From Roseiarcus sp963732155 (GTDB taxonomy: Bacteria; Pseudomonadota; Alphaproteobacteria; Rhizobiales; Beijerinckiaceae): a stretch of DNA of 64,000 nt. The DNA lies in assembly GCA_963732155.1 (NCBI GenBank), contig CAVSYB010000015.1, positions 310,001 through 374,000 on the forward strand, in the 5' to 3' direction. The notes beneath the pieces are model-generated. The model did no database searches and was not told where the DNA came from. It saw only the letters and a program-made list of their open reading frames with translations. Shown in pieces: positions 33,655 through 42,148 of this stretch. Both the position numbers and the translations under genes were made by a program. Each line of letters starts with the position of its first letter. Positions within the stretch are counted from its first letter, which is position 1.

Positions 33655-34206
33655 ATGACCGAGCCCGCAACGGCGACGCAAACCGAAGTCGGCCATGAGC
33701 CGGGCGGCGGCCACGCCAATTTCCCGCCGTTCGAGACTTCGAACTTTCCCTCGCAGCTGCTGTGGCTGGCGATCACCTTCGGCGCGCTCTATTACGTGAT
33801 GGCGAAGATCGCGCTGCCGCGCATCGGCGCGGTGATCGAGCAACGCAAGGCGCGCATCGCCAAGGACCTCAACGACGCCGCCGCGATGCACCAGCAGGCG
33901 GACGCCGCCGCCGCCGCGCATGAGAAGACGCTCGCCGAGGCGCGCCTCAAGGCGCAGGCGCTGGCGCAGGAGGCGCGCGACAAGCTCGCCGCCGAGGCCG
34001 AGGCCAAGCGCAAGACGCTGGAGGGGGAGCTCGCCGCCAGACTGGCGCTCGCCGAACAGCAGATCGCGACGACGCGCGCGCAGGCGATGACCAATGTCGA
34101 GAGCATCGCGCGCGACACCGCCGGCGCCATTTTCGAGCGCATTCTCGGGCGCCCGGCGGATGGCGAGGCGGTCGCCGCCGCGGTCGCCGCGGCCAAGTCG
34201 ACCTGA
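33655..34206 (+). CDS. atpF2: ATP synthase FO subunit b'
   Basis: A 183-residue b'-type stator subunit. A His/Gly-rich lead (EVGHEPGGGHANFPPFETSN) precedes a single helix (LLWLAITFGALYYVMAKIAL) and a long Ala/Glu/Lys coiled coil, ending in a short globular tail. Paired b' and b genes are typical of alphaproteobacteria, photosynthetic bacteria and plastids. It is 65 bp after atpE and 16 bp before atpF. Confidence 0.93.
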   Translation: MTEPATATQTEVGHEPGGGHANFPPFETSNFPSQLLWLAITFGALYYVMAKIALPRIGAVIEQRKARIAKDLNDAAAMHQQADAAAAAHEKTLAEARLKAQALAQEARDKLAAEAEAKRKTLEGELAARLALAEQQIATTRAQAMTNVESIARDTAGAIFERILGRPADGEAVAAAVAAAKST

Positions 34207-34222
34207 GAGCGGAGCCAACTCG

Positions 34223-34708
34223 ATGGAATTCGACGCCGAATTTTACGTCACCCTGGGCTTCCTGGTCTTTCTGTGCCTGCTCGGCTATCTCGGCGCGCAC
34301 CGCACGGTGCTGTCCTCGCTCGACGCGCGCGGCAAGGCGGTCGCCGACGAACTCGCGCAGGCCGCCAAGCTGCGCGACGAAGCGACGGCGCTGCTCGCCA
34401 GCTTCGAGCGGCGCGCCGCGGAGGCCGAAGCCAACGCCGCCGCGATCGTCGCCGAAGCGCGCGCGCAGGCCGAGCAACTGGCCAAGGAAACCGCCGAACG
34501 GATGACCGACTTCATCGCGCGGCGCACCAAACAGGCCGAGACGAAAATCGCGATGGCCGAGGCGCAGGCCGCCGCCGACGTGCGCGCCGCCGCCGCCGAT
34601 CACGCGGTGAAGGCGGCCGAACTGATGCTGCGCGACCAGACGCGCGGGGCGACCGGCGCCGAACTCGTCGCGCGCGAGATTTCCGGCCTCAAGGACCGCC
34701 TGAACTGA
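34223..34708 (+). CDS. atpF: ATP synthase FO subunit b
   Basis: A 161-residue stator subunit b: short N-terminal segment, one helix (FYVTLGFLVFLCLLGYLGA) and a long alanine-rich coiled coil that reaches F1. The motif VLSSLDARGKAVADEL just after the helix is standard. Last gene of the FO operon. RNase T2 starts 70 bp later. Confidence 0.95.
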   Translation: MEFDAEFYVTLGFLVFLCLLGYLGAHRTVLSSLDARGKAVADELAQAAKLRDEATALLASFERRAAEAEANAAAIVAEARAQAEQLAKETAERMTDFIARRTKQAETKIAMAEAQAAADVRAAAADHAVKAAELMLRDQTRGATGAELVAREISGLKDRLN

Positions 34709-34778
34709 GGCGGCCGCCGCGATCGGCCTTCGACAGGCGGGCGAAATCGGCGCCCGGGCGGCGGCGCGAGGGCCCGGC

Positions 34779-35537
34779 ATGACCAGCGGACGGATCGGAG
34801 CGGGCCTGGCGCTCGCCCTCGCGACGGCGCTGGGCGCGACGTCGGCGCAGGCGCAAGGCTTTTGGCAGGATTTCCTGCGCGGCCCGCCGGCGGCGACGCC
34901 CTGCGTGCTCGACAAATGCCTGAACCCGCCGCAACGGCCGGCGCCCGCCCCGGCGGGCGCGCTGGCGCCGGGCGATTTCGATTTCTACGTGCTCGCGCTG
35001 TCGTGGTCGCCCGGCTTCTGCAATTCGGGCGGCGCGGCCAAGGCGCCCGACCAATGCGCCCCCGGCGCCGGGCTCGGCTTCGTCACGCATGGCCTGTGGC
35101 CGCAATATCAGCACGGCTATCCCGCCGATTGCGACGTCGGGCGGCCGGTCTCGCGCATCGCGCTGGACCAGATGCGCGGCGTCTATCCGAGCGAGGGGCT
35201 GGCGCGCTACGAATGGCGCAAGCACGGCTCCTGCACGGGGCTCAGCCCCGAGGCGTATTTTTCCAGCGTGAAAGCCGCGCGCGACAGGATCGTCATCCCC
35301 GACGCGTTCAAATCGCCGCGCCAGCCGCAATCGGTTTCGCCGGCCGACCTCCAGCGCGCTTTTGTCGCGGTCAATCCGGGCCTGCGGCCGGGCGCGATGG
35401 CGATCGGCTGCGCGAGCGGCGCATTGCAGGAGGTGCGCGTGTGCCTGTCGAAGGACCTGCGCCAGTTCGTCGACTGCCCGGAGGTCTCGCGCGCCACTTG
35501 CCGCGCGCCGGCGATCGACGCGGCGCCCGTCCGATGA
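34779..35537 (+). CDS. Ribonuclease T2 family protein, secreted
   Basis: A 252-residue periplasmic or secreted endoribonuclease. Signal peptide about residues 1-26 (ALALATALGATSAQAQ). Catalytic segments CAS I (FVTHGLWPQY) and CAS II (YEWRKHGSCTG) contain both catalytic histidines, with paired cysteines nearby (SWSPGFCNS, DQCAPG). T2 enzymes cut RNA without base preference and scavenge nucleotides. Same direction as the atp operon; rlmJ begins 16 bp after its stop. Confidence 0.93.
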   Translation: MTSGRIGAGLALALATALGATSAQAQGFWQDFLRGPPAATPCVLDKCLNPPQRPAPAPAGALAPGDFDFYVLALSWSPGFCNSGGAAKAPDQCAPGAGLGFVTHGLWPQYQHGYPADCDVGRPVSRIALDQMRGVYPSEGLARYEWRKHGSCTGLSPEAYFSSVKAARDRIVIPDAFKSPRQPQSVSPADLQRAFVAVNPGLRPGAMAIGCASGALQEVRVCLSKDLRQFVDCPEVSRATCRAPAIDAAPVR

Positions 35538-35553
35538 GCGCGCGGCGGCGCCG

Positions 35554-36417
35554 ATGAACTACCGCCATGCGTTTCACGCCGGCAATTTCGCCGACGTGTT
35601 CAAGCATGCGCTGCTCGCGCGCATTCTCGTCTATCTGACGCGCAAGGCCGCGCCGCTGCGCTTCATCGACACGCATGCGGGCGCCGGGCGTTACGACCTC
35701 GCGGGGGAAGAGGCGCGGCGCTCGGGCGAATGGCGCGACGGCGTCGCCAGGCTGAAGGACGCCGAGCCGCCGCCGCCCGTCGCCGCCTTGCTGCAACCCT
35801 ATCTGACGGCGCTGGGGCCGCTCGACGCCCAGGGACGCCCCGCCGCTTACCCCGGCTCGCCGGCGATCGCGCAAAGCCTGCTGCGGGCGCAGGACCGCAT
35901 CGCGCTGTGCGAATTGCATCCGGAGGAGCGCGCCGCGCTGGTGGCGCGCATGGGCCGCGACGCCCGGCTGACGATCGTCGAGATCGACGGCTTTGTCGCG
36001 CTCAACGCCTGGCTGCCGCCGAAGGAGCGCCGCGGCCTGGTGTTGATCGATCCGCCCTACGAAGCGCCGAGCGAGCCGAAACGCGTCGCGGAGGCGCTGG
36101 CCCGGGCGCTCGGGAAATGGCCGACCGGCGTCTATGCGGCCTGGCGCCCGATCAAGGACCGGCGCGACGACGCGCGCTTCCTCAACGCGGTGGCGGCGAT
36201 CGGCGCGCCCAACATTCTGCAACTCGAACTCGACGTCGGCGACATCCCCCCGACGGCCAACTCGCCCGCTCCGCTCGCCCGCGCCGGCCTTCTCGTCGTC
36301 AACCCGCCGCATATCCTGATCGACGAAGCGCGCGCGCTGCTGCCCTGGCTCGCAAGGGTTTTGGCGCGCGAGGGGCGTGGCGCCTGGGCCTGCTCGTGGC
36401 TCACGCCGCCGGCTTGA
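35554..36417 (+). CDS. rlmJ: 23S rRNA (adenine-2030 N6)-methyltransferase
   Basis: A 287-residue RlmJ. The family start MNYRHAFHAGNFADVFKHAL is unmistakable; THAGAGRYDL is part of the SAM site and VLIDPPYEAPSE the catalytic N-P-P-Y-like motif. It methylates A2030 of 23S rRNA in the large subunit. Start ATG 35554 fits the family. Confidence 0.95.
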   Translation: MNYRHAFHAGNFADVFKHALLARILVYLTRKAAPLRFIDTHAGAGRYDLAGEEARRSGEWRDGVARLKDAEPPPPVAALLQPYLTALGPLDAQGRPAAYPGSPAIAQSLLRAQDRIALCELHPEERAALVARMGRDARLTIVEIDGFVALNAWLPPKERRGLVLIDPPYEAPSEPKRVAEALARALGKWPTGVYAAWRPIKDRRDDARFLNAVAAIGAPNILQLELDVGDIPPTANSPAPLARAGLLVVNPPHILIDEARALLPWLARVLAREGRGAWACSWLTPPA

Positions 36418-36459
36418 TCGACGCGCCGTTTCCCGAAACCCCTCGCCGAGGAAAACGCC

Positions 36460-37425
36460 ATGCTGCCCCCCGTTTTGCGCGAGCGCCTGCGGCTGCCGGT
36501 CATTGGCGCGCCGCTGTTCATCGTCTCCAACCCCGATCTGGCGATCGCCCAGTGCAAGGCGGGCATCGTCGGCTCGTTTCCCTCGCTCAACGCCCGACCC
36601 GCTGCGCTGCTCGACGAATGGCTGCACCGCATCACGCAAGAGCTCGCCGCGTGGGATCGCGCCAATCCGCGGACGCCGGCGGCGCCGTTCGCGGTCAACC
36701 AGATCGTTCACAGGACCAACAACCGTCTCGAAGAAGACGTCGCGCTGTGCGTAAAGTGGAAGGCGCCGATCGTCATCACCTCGCTCGGCGCGCGCGAGGA
36801 CGTCAACGCCGCCGTTCATTCTTACGGCGGCGTCACCCTGCACGACGTGATCAACGACCGCTTCGCGCACAAGGCGGTCGAAAAGGGCGCGGATGGGCTG
36901 ATCGCCGTGGCGGCCGGCGCCGGCGGCCACGCCGGGTCGCTTTCGCCCTTCGCGCTGATTCAGGACATCCGCGCGTGGTTCGGCGGGCCGCTCGCGCTGT
37001 CCGGCGCGATCGCCAGCGGCGCGGCGATCCTCGCCGCGCAAGTCATCGGCGCGGATCTGGCCTATATCGGCTCGGCGTTCATCGCGACCTGCGAAGCCAA
37101 CGCCGCCGAGGGCTACAAGCGGGCGATTGTCGAAGGAAGCGCCGAGGACATTCACGGCACCAATCTGTTCACCGGCATCTTCGGCAATTATCTCAAGCGG
37201 TCGATCGTCGCCGCCGGCCTCGACCCCGACAATCTGCCGCAAAGCGATCCCTCGAAAACCAGCTTCGCATCGGGCGGAAGCTCCCGCGCCAAGGCCTGGC
37301 GCGACATCTGGGGCAGCGGCCAGGGCATCGGCGCGGTGAAAGCGGTGACGCCGGCGGGCGAACTGGTGGCGCGGCTGGCGCGCGAATATGCCGAGGCCAA
37401 GGCAAGGGTGGCGGCGCTGGGATGA
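36460..37425 (+). CDS. Nitronate monooxygenase (NPD family)
   Basis: A 321-residue FMN enzyme oxidising alkyl nitronates such as propionate-3-nitronate. It has the TIM-barrel opening RLPVIGAPLFIVSNPDLAIA, the flavin site VAAGAGGHAGSLSPFALIQ and the glycine-rich ALSGAIASGAAILAAQVIGA. ATG 36460 gives the usual length. The stop overlaps a possible ATG of the VapB frame (37422-37425). Confidence 0.9.
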   Translation: MLPPVLRERLRLPVIGAPLFIVSNPDLAIAQCKAGIVGSFPSLNARPAALLDEWLHRITQELAAWDRANPRTPAAPFAVNQIVHRTNNRLEEDVALCVKWKAPIVITSLGAREDVNAAVHSYGGVTLHDVINDRFAHKAVEKGADGLIAVAAGAGGHAGSLSPFALIQDIRAWFGGPLALSGAIASGAAILAAQVIGADLAYIGSAFIATCEANAAEGYKRAIVEGSAEDIHGTNLFTGIFGNYLKRSIVAAGLDPDNLPQSDPSKTSFASGGSSRAKAWRDIWGSGQGIGAVKAVTPAGELVARLAREYAEAKARVAALG

Positions 37426-37493
37426 GCGAGGCGATTGCGCCGCTGCGGCGGAGTGTGTATGTTCGCATCAGCCCTTACACATCGGATCGGCGC

Positions 37494-37706
37494 TTGCGCA
37501 CGAATATTGACATCGACGATGACCTCCTCGCCGAAGCCATGGCGGTCTTCGGGCTCAAGACCAAAAAGGCCGCCGTCGAAGAAGCGCTGCGACGGGCTTT
37601 GCGCCAAGCGAGGCGGCGTCGGGCGCTGGGGGAGCTCAAGGGAATCGGGTGGGAAGGCGATCTAGACGCCATGCGTGAAGGGCGGTTCTTCGAGCCCCTC
37701 GAGTGA
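37494..37706 (+). CDS. vapB: VapB-type antitoxin (type II toxin-antitoxin)
   Basis: A 70-residue DUF2191/VapB antitoxin. The canonical opening R-T-N-I-D-I-D-D-D-L (ribbon of the DNA-binding fold) and KTKKAAVEEALRRAL helix are followed by an acidic C-terminal tail (WEGDLDAMREGRFFEP) that would wrap the toxin. The TTG at 37494 gives the normal family start; the same frame opens at ATG 37422, overlapping the upstream stop, with a 24-residue non-family lead. The tail overlaps the toxin start by 4 bp (GTGA). Confidence 0.88.
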   Translation: MRTNIDIDDDLLAEAMAVFGLKTKKAAVEEALRRALRQARRRRALGELKGIGWEGDLDAMREGRFFEPLE

Positions 37707-38098
37707 TCGTCGTCGATAGTTCCGTCTGGATCGCCAGATTTCGCGGCGTCGCCAATACGGCCGCGGATAAATTCGAGGAGATCGAAGAAGCGGAGGCCGA
37801 TGAAATTCTGGTCGGCGATCTCGTCATGCTCGAATTGCTGCAAGGCGCCCGCAGCGACGCCCACGCGGCCTTTATCGAACAACGACTCCGGGAGTTCAGG
37901 GTCGAGGCCATGCTTGACGCAGGGCTTGCGGCGATCGCCGCGCGCAATTTTCGATTCCTGCGCGGGCGCGGCGTCACGCTGCGAAAAACCGCGGACCTGA
38001 TCATCGCGACGTTTTGCATCGAACGCGGCCATGCGCTCCTTCACGACGACCGCGATTTCGACGCGGTCGCGCAGCATTTGCCGCTGGCGATTATCTGA
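37703..38098 (+). CDS. vapC: VapC-type toxin, PIN-domain ribonuclease
   Basis: A 131-residue PIN-domain nuclease; VapC toxins cut tRNA or rRNA when freed from VapB. Acidic active-site residues are Asp5 (VVDSSVWIA), Glu44 (MLELLQG), Asp98 (KTADLIIATF) and Asp117 (LLHDDRDFD). GTG start at 37703 overlaps the antitoxin stop, giving tight coupling. All four carboxylates are kept, so the toxin should be active. Confidence 0.93.
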   Translation: MIVVDSSVWIARFRGVANTAADKFEEIEEAEADEILVGDLVMLELLQGARSDAHAAFIEQRLREFRVEAMLDAGLAAIAARNFRFLRGRGVTLRKTADLIIATFCIERGHALLHDDRDFDAVAQHLPLAII

Positions 38099-38138
38099 TC
38101 AGATCGACGGCGCCCGGAGGCGTCGCGGCGCGCCCGCC

Positions 38139-39992
38139 TCAGCGCAGATTCGCCGGAATCTCGCGCACCGCGCCGCGCGCGGCGCTGGTGGTCAGCGCGG
38201 CGTAGGCCCTCAGCGCCGTCGTGACGTGGCGCTGGCGCGGCCTGGCCGGGCGCCAGGCGTCGTCGCCTCTGTGCTGCATCGCGGCGCGGCGATGCGCCAG
38301 CGCTTCGTCGGAGACCAGCAGCCGGATCGAGCGGTTGGGGATGTCGATCTCGATCGCGTCGCCCGCCTCGACGAGGCCGATCGCGCCGCCCTCGGCGGCT
38401 TCCGGCGAGACATGGCCGATCGACAGGCCCGACGTGCCGCCGGAGAAACGGCCGTCGGTGATCAGCGCGCAGGCCTTGCCGAGGCCCTTCGATTTGAGAT
38501 AGCTGGTCGGATACAGCATTTCCTGCATGCCCGGCCCGCCGCGCGGCCCCTCGTAGCGGATCACCACGATGTCGCCGGCGACAACCTTGCCGCCGAGGAT
38601 GCCGGCCACCGCATCGTCCTGGCTCTCGAAGATTTTCACCGGTCCGGTGAATTTCAGATGGGCGGCGTCGACGCCGGCGGTCTTCACGATGCAGCCGTCT
38701 TCGGCGAGGTTGCCGTAGAGCACGGCGAGGCCGCCGTCCTTCGAGAAGGCGTGCGCGGCGTCGCGGATGGCGCCGCCGGCGCGGTCCTCGTCGAGCGCCT
38801 CGTAGCGCGAGGCCTGGCTGAACGCGATCTGCGTCGCGACGCCGCCGGGCGCGGCGCGGAAGAATTCGCGGGTCGAGGCGCCGGCGCCGCGCTTGATGTC
38901 GTTGCGCTCCAGCGCCGCGCCCAGGGTTTCCGCATGGACCATCGGCGTCTCGCGGTTGAGCAGGCCGGCGCGGTCGAGTTCGCCGAGGATGCCCATGACG
39001 CCGCCGGCGCGATGCACGTCTTCCAGGTGGACGTCGGGAACGGACGGGGCGACCTTGCACAACACCGGCACGCGGCGCGACAGGCGGTCGATGTCGGTCA
39101 TGGTGAAGTCGAGGCCGCCCTCGTAGGCGGCGGCGAGCAGGTGCAGCACGGTGTTGGTCGAGCCGCCCATCGAAATATCCAGCGTCATCGCGTTTTCGAA
39201 CGCGCCGAAACTGGCGATGGCGCGCGGCAGCACGCTGGCGTCGTCCTGTTCGTACCAGCGGCGCGCGAGATCGACGATCAGATGGCCCGCCTCGACGAAC
39301 AGCCGCTTGCGGTCGGCGTGCGTCGCCACGATCGTGCCGTTGCCGGGCAGCGAAAGGCCGAGCGCCTCGGTGAGGCAATTCATCGAATTGGCGGTGAACA
39401 TGCCCGAGCACGAGCCGCAGGTCGGGCAGGCCGAGCGCTCCATCACCGCGACCTCTTCGTCCGACACCTTGCTGTCGGCGGCGGCCACCATCGCGTCGAT
39501 CAGGTCGACCTTCCTGACCTTGCCGGCCACTGTCACCGTGCCCGCCTCCATCGGCCCGCCGGAGACGAACACCGCGGGGATGTTGAGGCGCAGCGCCGCC
39601 ATCAGCATGCCCGGCGTGATCTTGTCGCAATTGGAGATGCAGACGAGCGCGTCGGCGCAATGGGCGTTGGCCATATATTCGACGCTGTCGGCGATGATTT
39701 CGCGACTGGGCAGCGAATAGAGCATGCCGTCATGGCCCATCGCGATGCCGTCGTCGACCGCGATGGTGTTGAACTCCTTGGCGACGCCGCCCGCCTTCTC
39801 GACCTCGCGCGCCACCAGCTGGCCGAGGTCCTTCAGATGGACGTGGCCCGGCACGAACTGGGTGAACGAATTGGCGATGGCGATGATCGGCTTGCCGAAA
39901 TCGCCGTCCTTCATCCCGGTGGCGCGCCACAGCCCGCGGGCCCCGGCCATGTTGCGGCCGTGGGTGGAGGTGCGGGAGCGATATGGGGGCAT
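38139..39992 (-). CDS. ilvD: Dihydroxy-acid dehydratase
   Basis: A 617-residue Fe-S dehydratase making 2-keto acids for valine, isoleucine and pantothenate synthesis. Cluster cysteines lie in ISNCDKITPGM and CPTCGSCSGMFTANSMNCL, with the family start PYRSRTSTHGRNMAGARGLW. ATG 39992 is chosen from this conserved start. Stands alone as in most bacteria; 40 bp separate its 3' end from vapC (convergent). Confidence 0.96.
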   Translation of the reverse strand: MPPYRSRTSTHGRNMAGARGLWRATGMKDGDFGKPIIAIANSFTQFVPGHVHLKDLGQLVAREVEKAGGVAKEFNTIAVDDGIAMGHDGMLYSLPSREIIADSVEYMANAHCADALVCISNCDKITPGMLMAALRLNIPAVFVSGGPMEAGTVTVAGKVRKVDLIDAMVAAADSKVSDEEVAVMERSACPTCGSCSGMFTANSMNCLTEALGLSLPGNGTIVATHADRKRLFVEAGHLIVDLARRWYEQDDASVLPRAIASFGAFENAMTLDISMGGSTNTVLHLLAAAYEGGLDFTMTDIDRLSRRVPVLCKVAPSVPDVHLEDVHRAGGVMGILGELDRAGLLNRETPMVHAETLGAALERNDIKRGAGASTREFFRAAPGGVATQIAFSQASRYEALDEDRAGGAIRDAAHAFSKDGGLAVLYGNLAEDGCIVKTAGVDAAHLKFTGPVKIFESQDDAVAGILGGKVVAGDIVVIRYEGPRGGPGMQEMLYPTSYLKSKGLGKACALITDGRFSGGTSGLSIGHVSPEAAEGGAIGLVEAGDAIEIDIPNRSIRLLVSDEALAHRRAAMQHRGDDAWRPARPRQRHVTTALRAYAALTTSAARGAVREIPANLR

Positions 39993-40278
39993 GGGGCGGG
40001 GCCTTGGGTAAGGAAAGGCGCGGCTGAGGCCGCGGAGGGGTCTTTTCGCAAATCGCGGCGGGCGCGGCAACTGGGGGCATTTTGAGCGCCCGCGCGGCCT
40101 CGCCGGCGCGAACCATCGGTCGCACAGGTTTTGCCCGGTGATTGGGCGATCTCAAGGAGTTGCGGAGCGGCTTGTTTCCGCGGCGTTCCGGATCACGGCT
40201 CGAGGATCGCTGCGCTACACTCGCGATGGAGCCGGCTGCAGACCGCCGGCGTTGGTCGAAAGCTCGCGCGATCGCGCT

Positions 40279-41022
40279 TCATGGCGTGGCGGCGCCCTTC
40301 TGCCCTTCTCTTCGACGATAAAGGGCCCAGGACGCGCTGTCCTGTTCGACGTCCCGGCCGGCCTTGATGGCTTCCAGCACTGGAATCGCCTGCTCCGGCG
40401 CGACCGCGAGGCAACGGATCGCGGCGGCGCAACGAACGGCAATATTCGGATGCTCCATCAGCGACGCCAACGCGTTCAAGGCGTCGCGCGATTTCAACTC
40501 CCGCGCAATCTCGCTCATTTCGCCTACGATCCGATTGCCGAGCTTGACGTCGCAGGGTTCAAAGCCTTTGCCGAGAAATCGCGTCGCATATTTGCGGACG
40601 CCCGCGTCCTCGAAGCGTCGCGCGAGTCGTTCGGTCGACATTTCCTTCAACGAAGGTCGCGACGGCGGACGGCGCTTGGCTCGTGCGCAGAGCGCCATGA
40701 CTTCCTGGGTCGACAGACGCTCATTGATCGCGCTCAAGGTTGCGAGCGCCCAATCTTCGTCAATGGACATGAACTGAAAAGCCGCAAAGGCGCGGACGTC
40801 GTTGTTTTCATGATCGTACAGCGGACGCAATTTTTCGATCGGTTTGCGCAGCCGGAGTTCCGCGCCGATCGCCTGGATCTCCTTGAGGCCCGCAAGGCGC
40901 TCGGGAGTCCTTTCCAGAAGGATCGGCGCAACTGTCCAGACGGTGGGCGTGAGTTGGCCGACGCGGACGAACTCCTCGATCAGCGCGTCGGCGCTCATGC
41001 GCGAGTAGGTGTTGGCGCTCAT
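40279..41022 (-). CDS. DUF2019/HEAT-like protein, probable immunity partner
   Basis: A 247-residue soluble helical protein. Two similar halves are seen: SADALIEEFVRVG ... LRPLYDHENNDVRAFAAFQF, and STERLARRFEDAG ... LASLMEHPNIAVRCAAAIR. This helix-repeat layout resembles DUF2019 proteins of rhizobia, which commonly sit next to toxin genes. Its start overlaps the stop of the upstream HNH-toxin gene (41019-41022), so the two are cotranslated. I infer an immunity function; it is not shown by the sequence alone. Base composition is somewhat lower in GC than neighbours. Confidence 0.6.
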   Translation of the reverse strand: MSANTYSRMSADALIEEFVRVGQLTPTVWTVAPILLERTPERLAGLKEIQAIGAELRLRKPIEKLRPLYDHENNDVRAFAAFQFMSIDEDWALATLSAINERLSTQEVMALCARAKRRPPSRPSLKEMSTERLARRFEDAGVRKYATRFLGKGFEPCDVKLGNRIVGEMSEIARELKSRDALNALASLMEHPNIAVRCAAAIRCLAVAPEQAIPVLEAIKAGRDVEQDSASWALYRRREGQKGAATP

Positions 41023-42020
41023 TTCAAGACGCCTTTTTCGCGCAGTTGCTGGAGACCGATCGCGCGCTGCTGGTCGAAATCCATTTCGTTGATCACGTCC
41101 CTGCGCGTACGGCCTTGCGGGTCATCCGGGTCTTCTTCGCTGTAATATTTGCTGATCTGTTCATGCAGGAGCGTTGGAATCCACACGAGATTGCTTGGAT
41201 CGTCGATCATCGCCCGTCCGAACTTTTCCACTTCCCTCTTTGCGACATTGGAGGGATTTTGTCCGACGATGTGATGCTGCTGGTAACCCAGAATATTTTC
41301 GGTCGGCGGCTCTTGCAGCTCTTCGAGAGTCTCGGGCGGATCGAAAGCGGCTTTCCATTGCGCCGTCAGCCGATCCTCGCCTTCGTTGAGTTCTTCCGGC
41401 GTCATCAGGTCGACAAGTTCCAGGAACGCAACCGCTGCGTCGCCGGCGGGCCCGAGCTCGAAGAGCCACGCTTCTTGCGAGAGACGCTCGACGAGGGCTC
41501 TCAGCGCCTTGTTCACGCGGGGCGGCGGCCATCCCCGTCGTGCCTCCCCTACTTCCTTCATTTCCTTCGGAACCGACGCAAACCATCCGCGGTTTGGAGG
41601 CTCCCCGGTGCGCGGGTGTTTGCCGGGATCCCAATCGCCTTTGAGAAGGCCGCTCCAGAAGAGTTCGGCGGCCAGCGCCAAGACATCGTCTGGCGACGGC
41701 TCGCCCTTCTCAAGGGACGGCGGATCTGGAAATCGCAGCAGCAAGGCGGCGATTCCGGCCAAAGCCACATCGCCTCTATTGAGCGCCGCCGCGACGCCCG
41801 CCAGTCCGCCGCGCTTGACCGCGCTGTCGATCGGCAGGCCATAGCAGGCGGATAATTCGTCGTTGAGCTCAGCCTCGGGACGCACCGTCCATGTCGCGGT
41901 CCTGGTCGCGTCCCGTCTCGCGGTCAAAAGCGCGATGGGTCCAACAAACAGCCCGTCGCGATCGCAGTGAACGCCGCCGCGCCGCAACCGAAACATTCTC
42001 GCGCCTGGCGAATCGAGCAT
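41019..42020 (-). CDS. Polymorphic-toxin-like protein with C-terminal HNH nuclease domain
   Basis: A 333-residue protein. Residues about 50-130 (NDELSACYGLPIDSAVKRGG, LNRGDVALAGIAALLLRFPD) form a module common in front of varied toxin domains in rhizobia. The C-terminal ~100 residues carry an HNH/ENDO VII-like nuclease core: YQQHHIVGQNPSN, then DDPSNLVWIPTLLHEQISKY with the Asn and final His. No signal peptide, PAAR, VgrG or RHS part is present, so the delivery route is unknown. ATG 42020 (MLDSPGARMF) is the best start; longer frames are arginine-rich. Overlaps the DUF2019-like partner by 4 bp. Confidence 0.68.
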   Translation of the reverse strand: MLDSPGARMFRLRRGGVHCDRDGLFVGPIALLTARRDATRTATWTVRPEAELNDELSACYGLPIDSAVKRGGLAGVAAALNRGDVALAGIAALLLRFPDPPSLEKGEPSPDDVLALAAELFWSGLLKGDWDPGKHPRTGEPPNRGWFASVPKEMKEVGEARRGWPPPRVNKALRALVERLSQEAWLFELGPAGDAAVAFLELVDLMTPEELNEGEDRLTAQWKAAFDPPETLEELQEPPTENILGYQQHHIVGQNPSNVAKREVEKFGRAMIDDPSNLVWIPTLLHEQISKYYSEEDPDDPQGRTRRDVINEMDFDQQRAIGLQQLREKGVLK

Positions 42021-42148
42021 GGGGCTGTCCAGGATTTGGGCTTGCGTAACGATTGAAATTAGAACATACCAGGAACATTCTCGCAAGCAATTGTCGTCCC
42101 GGACGCGCTGTTTCCGCTGCATGCCGCCCGTTGATCGGTCGGCGGGTC

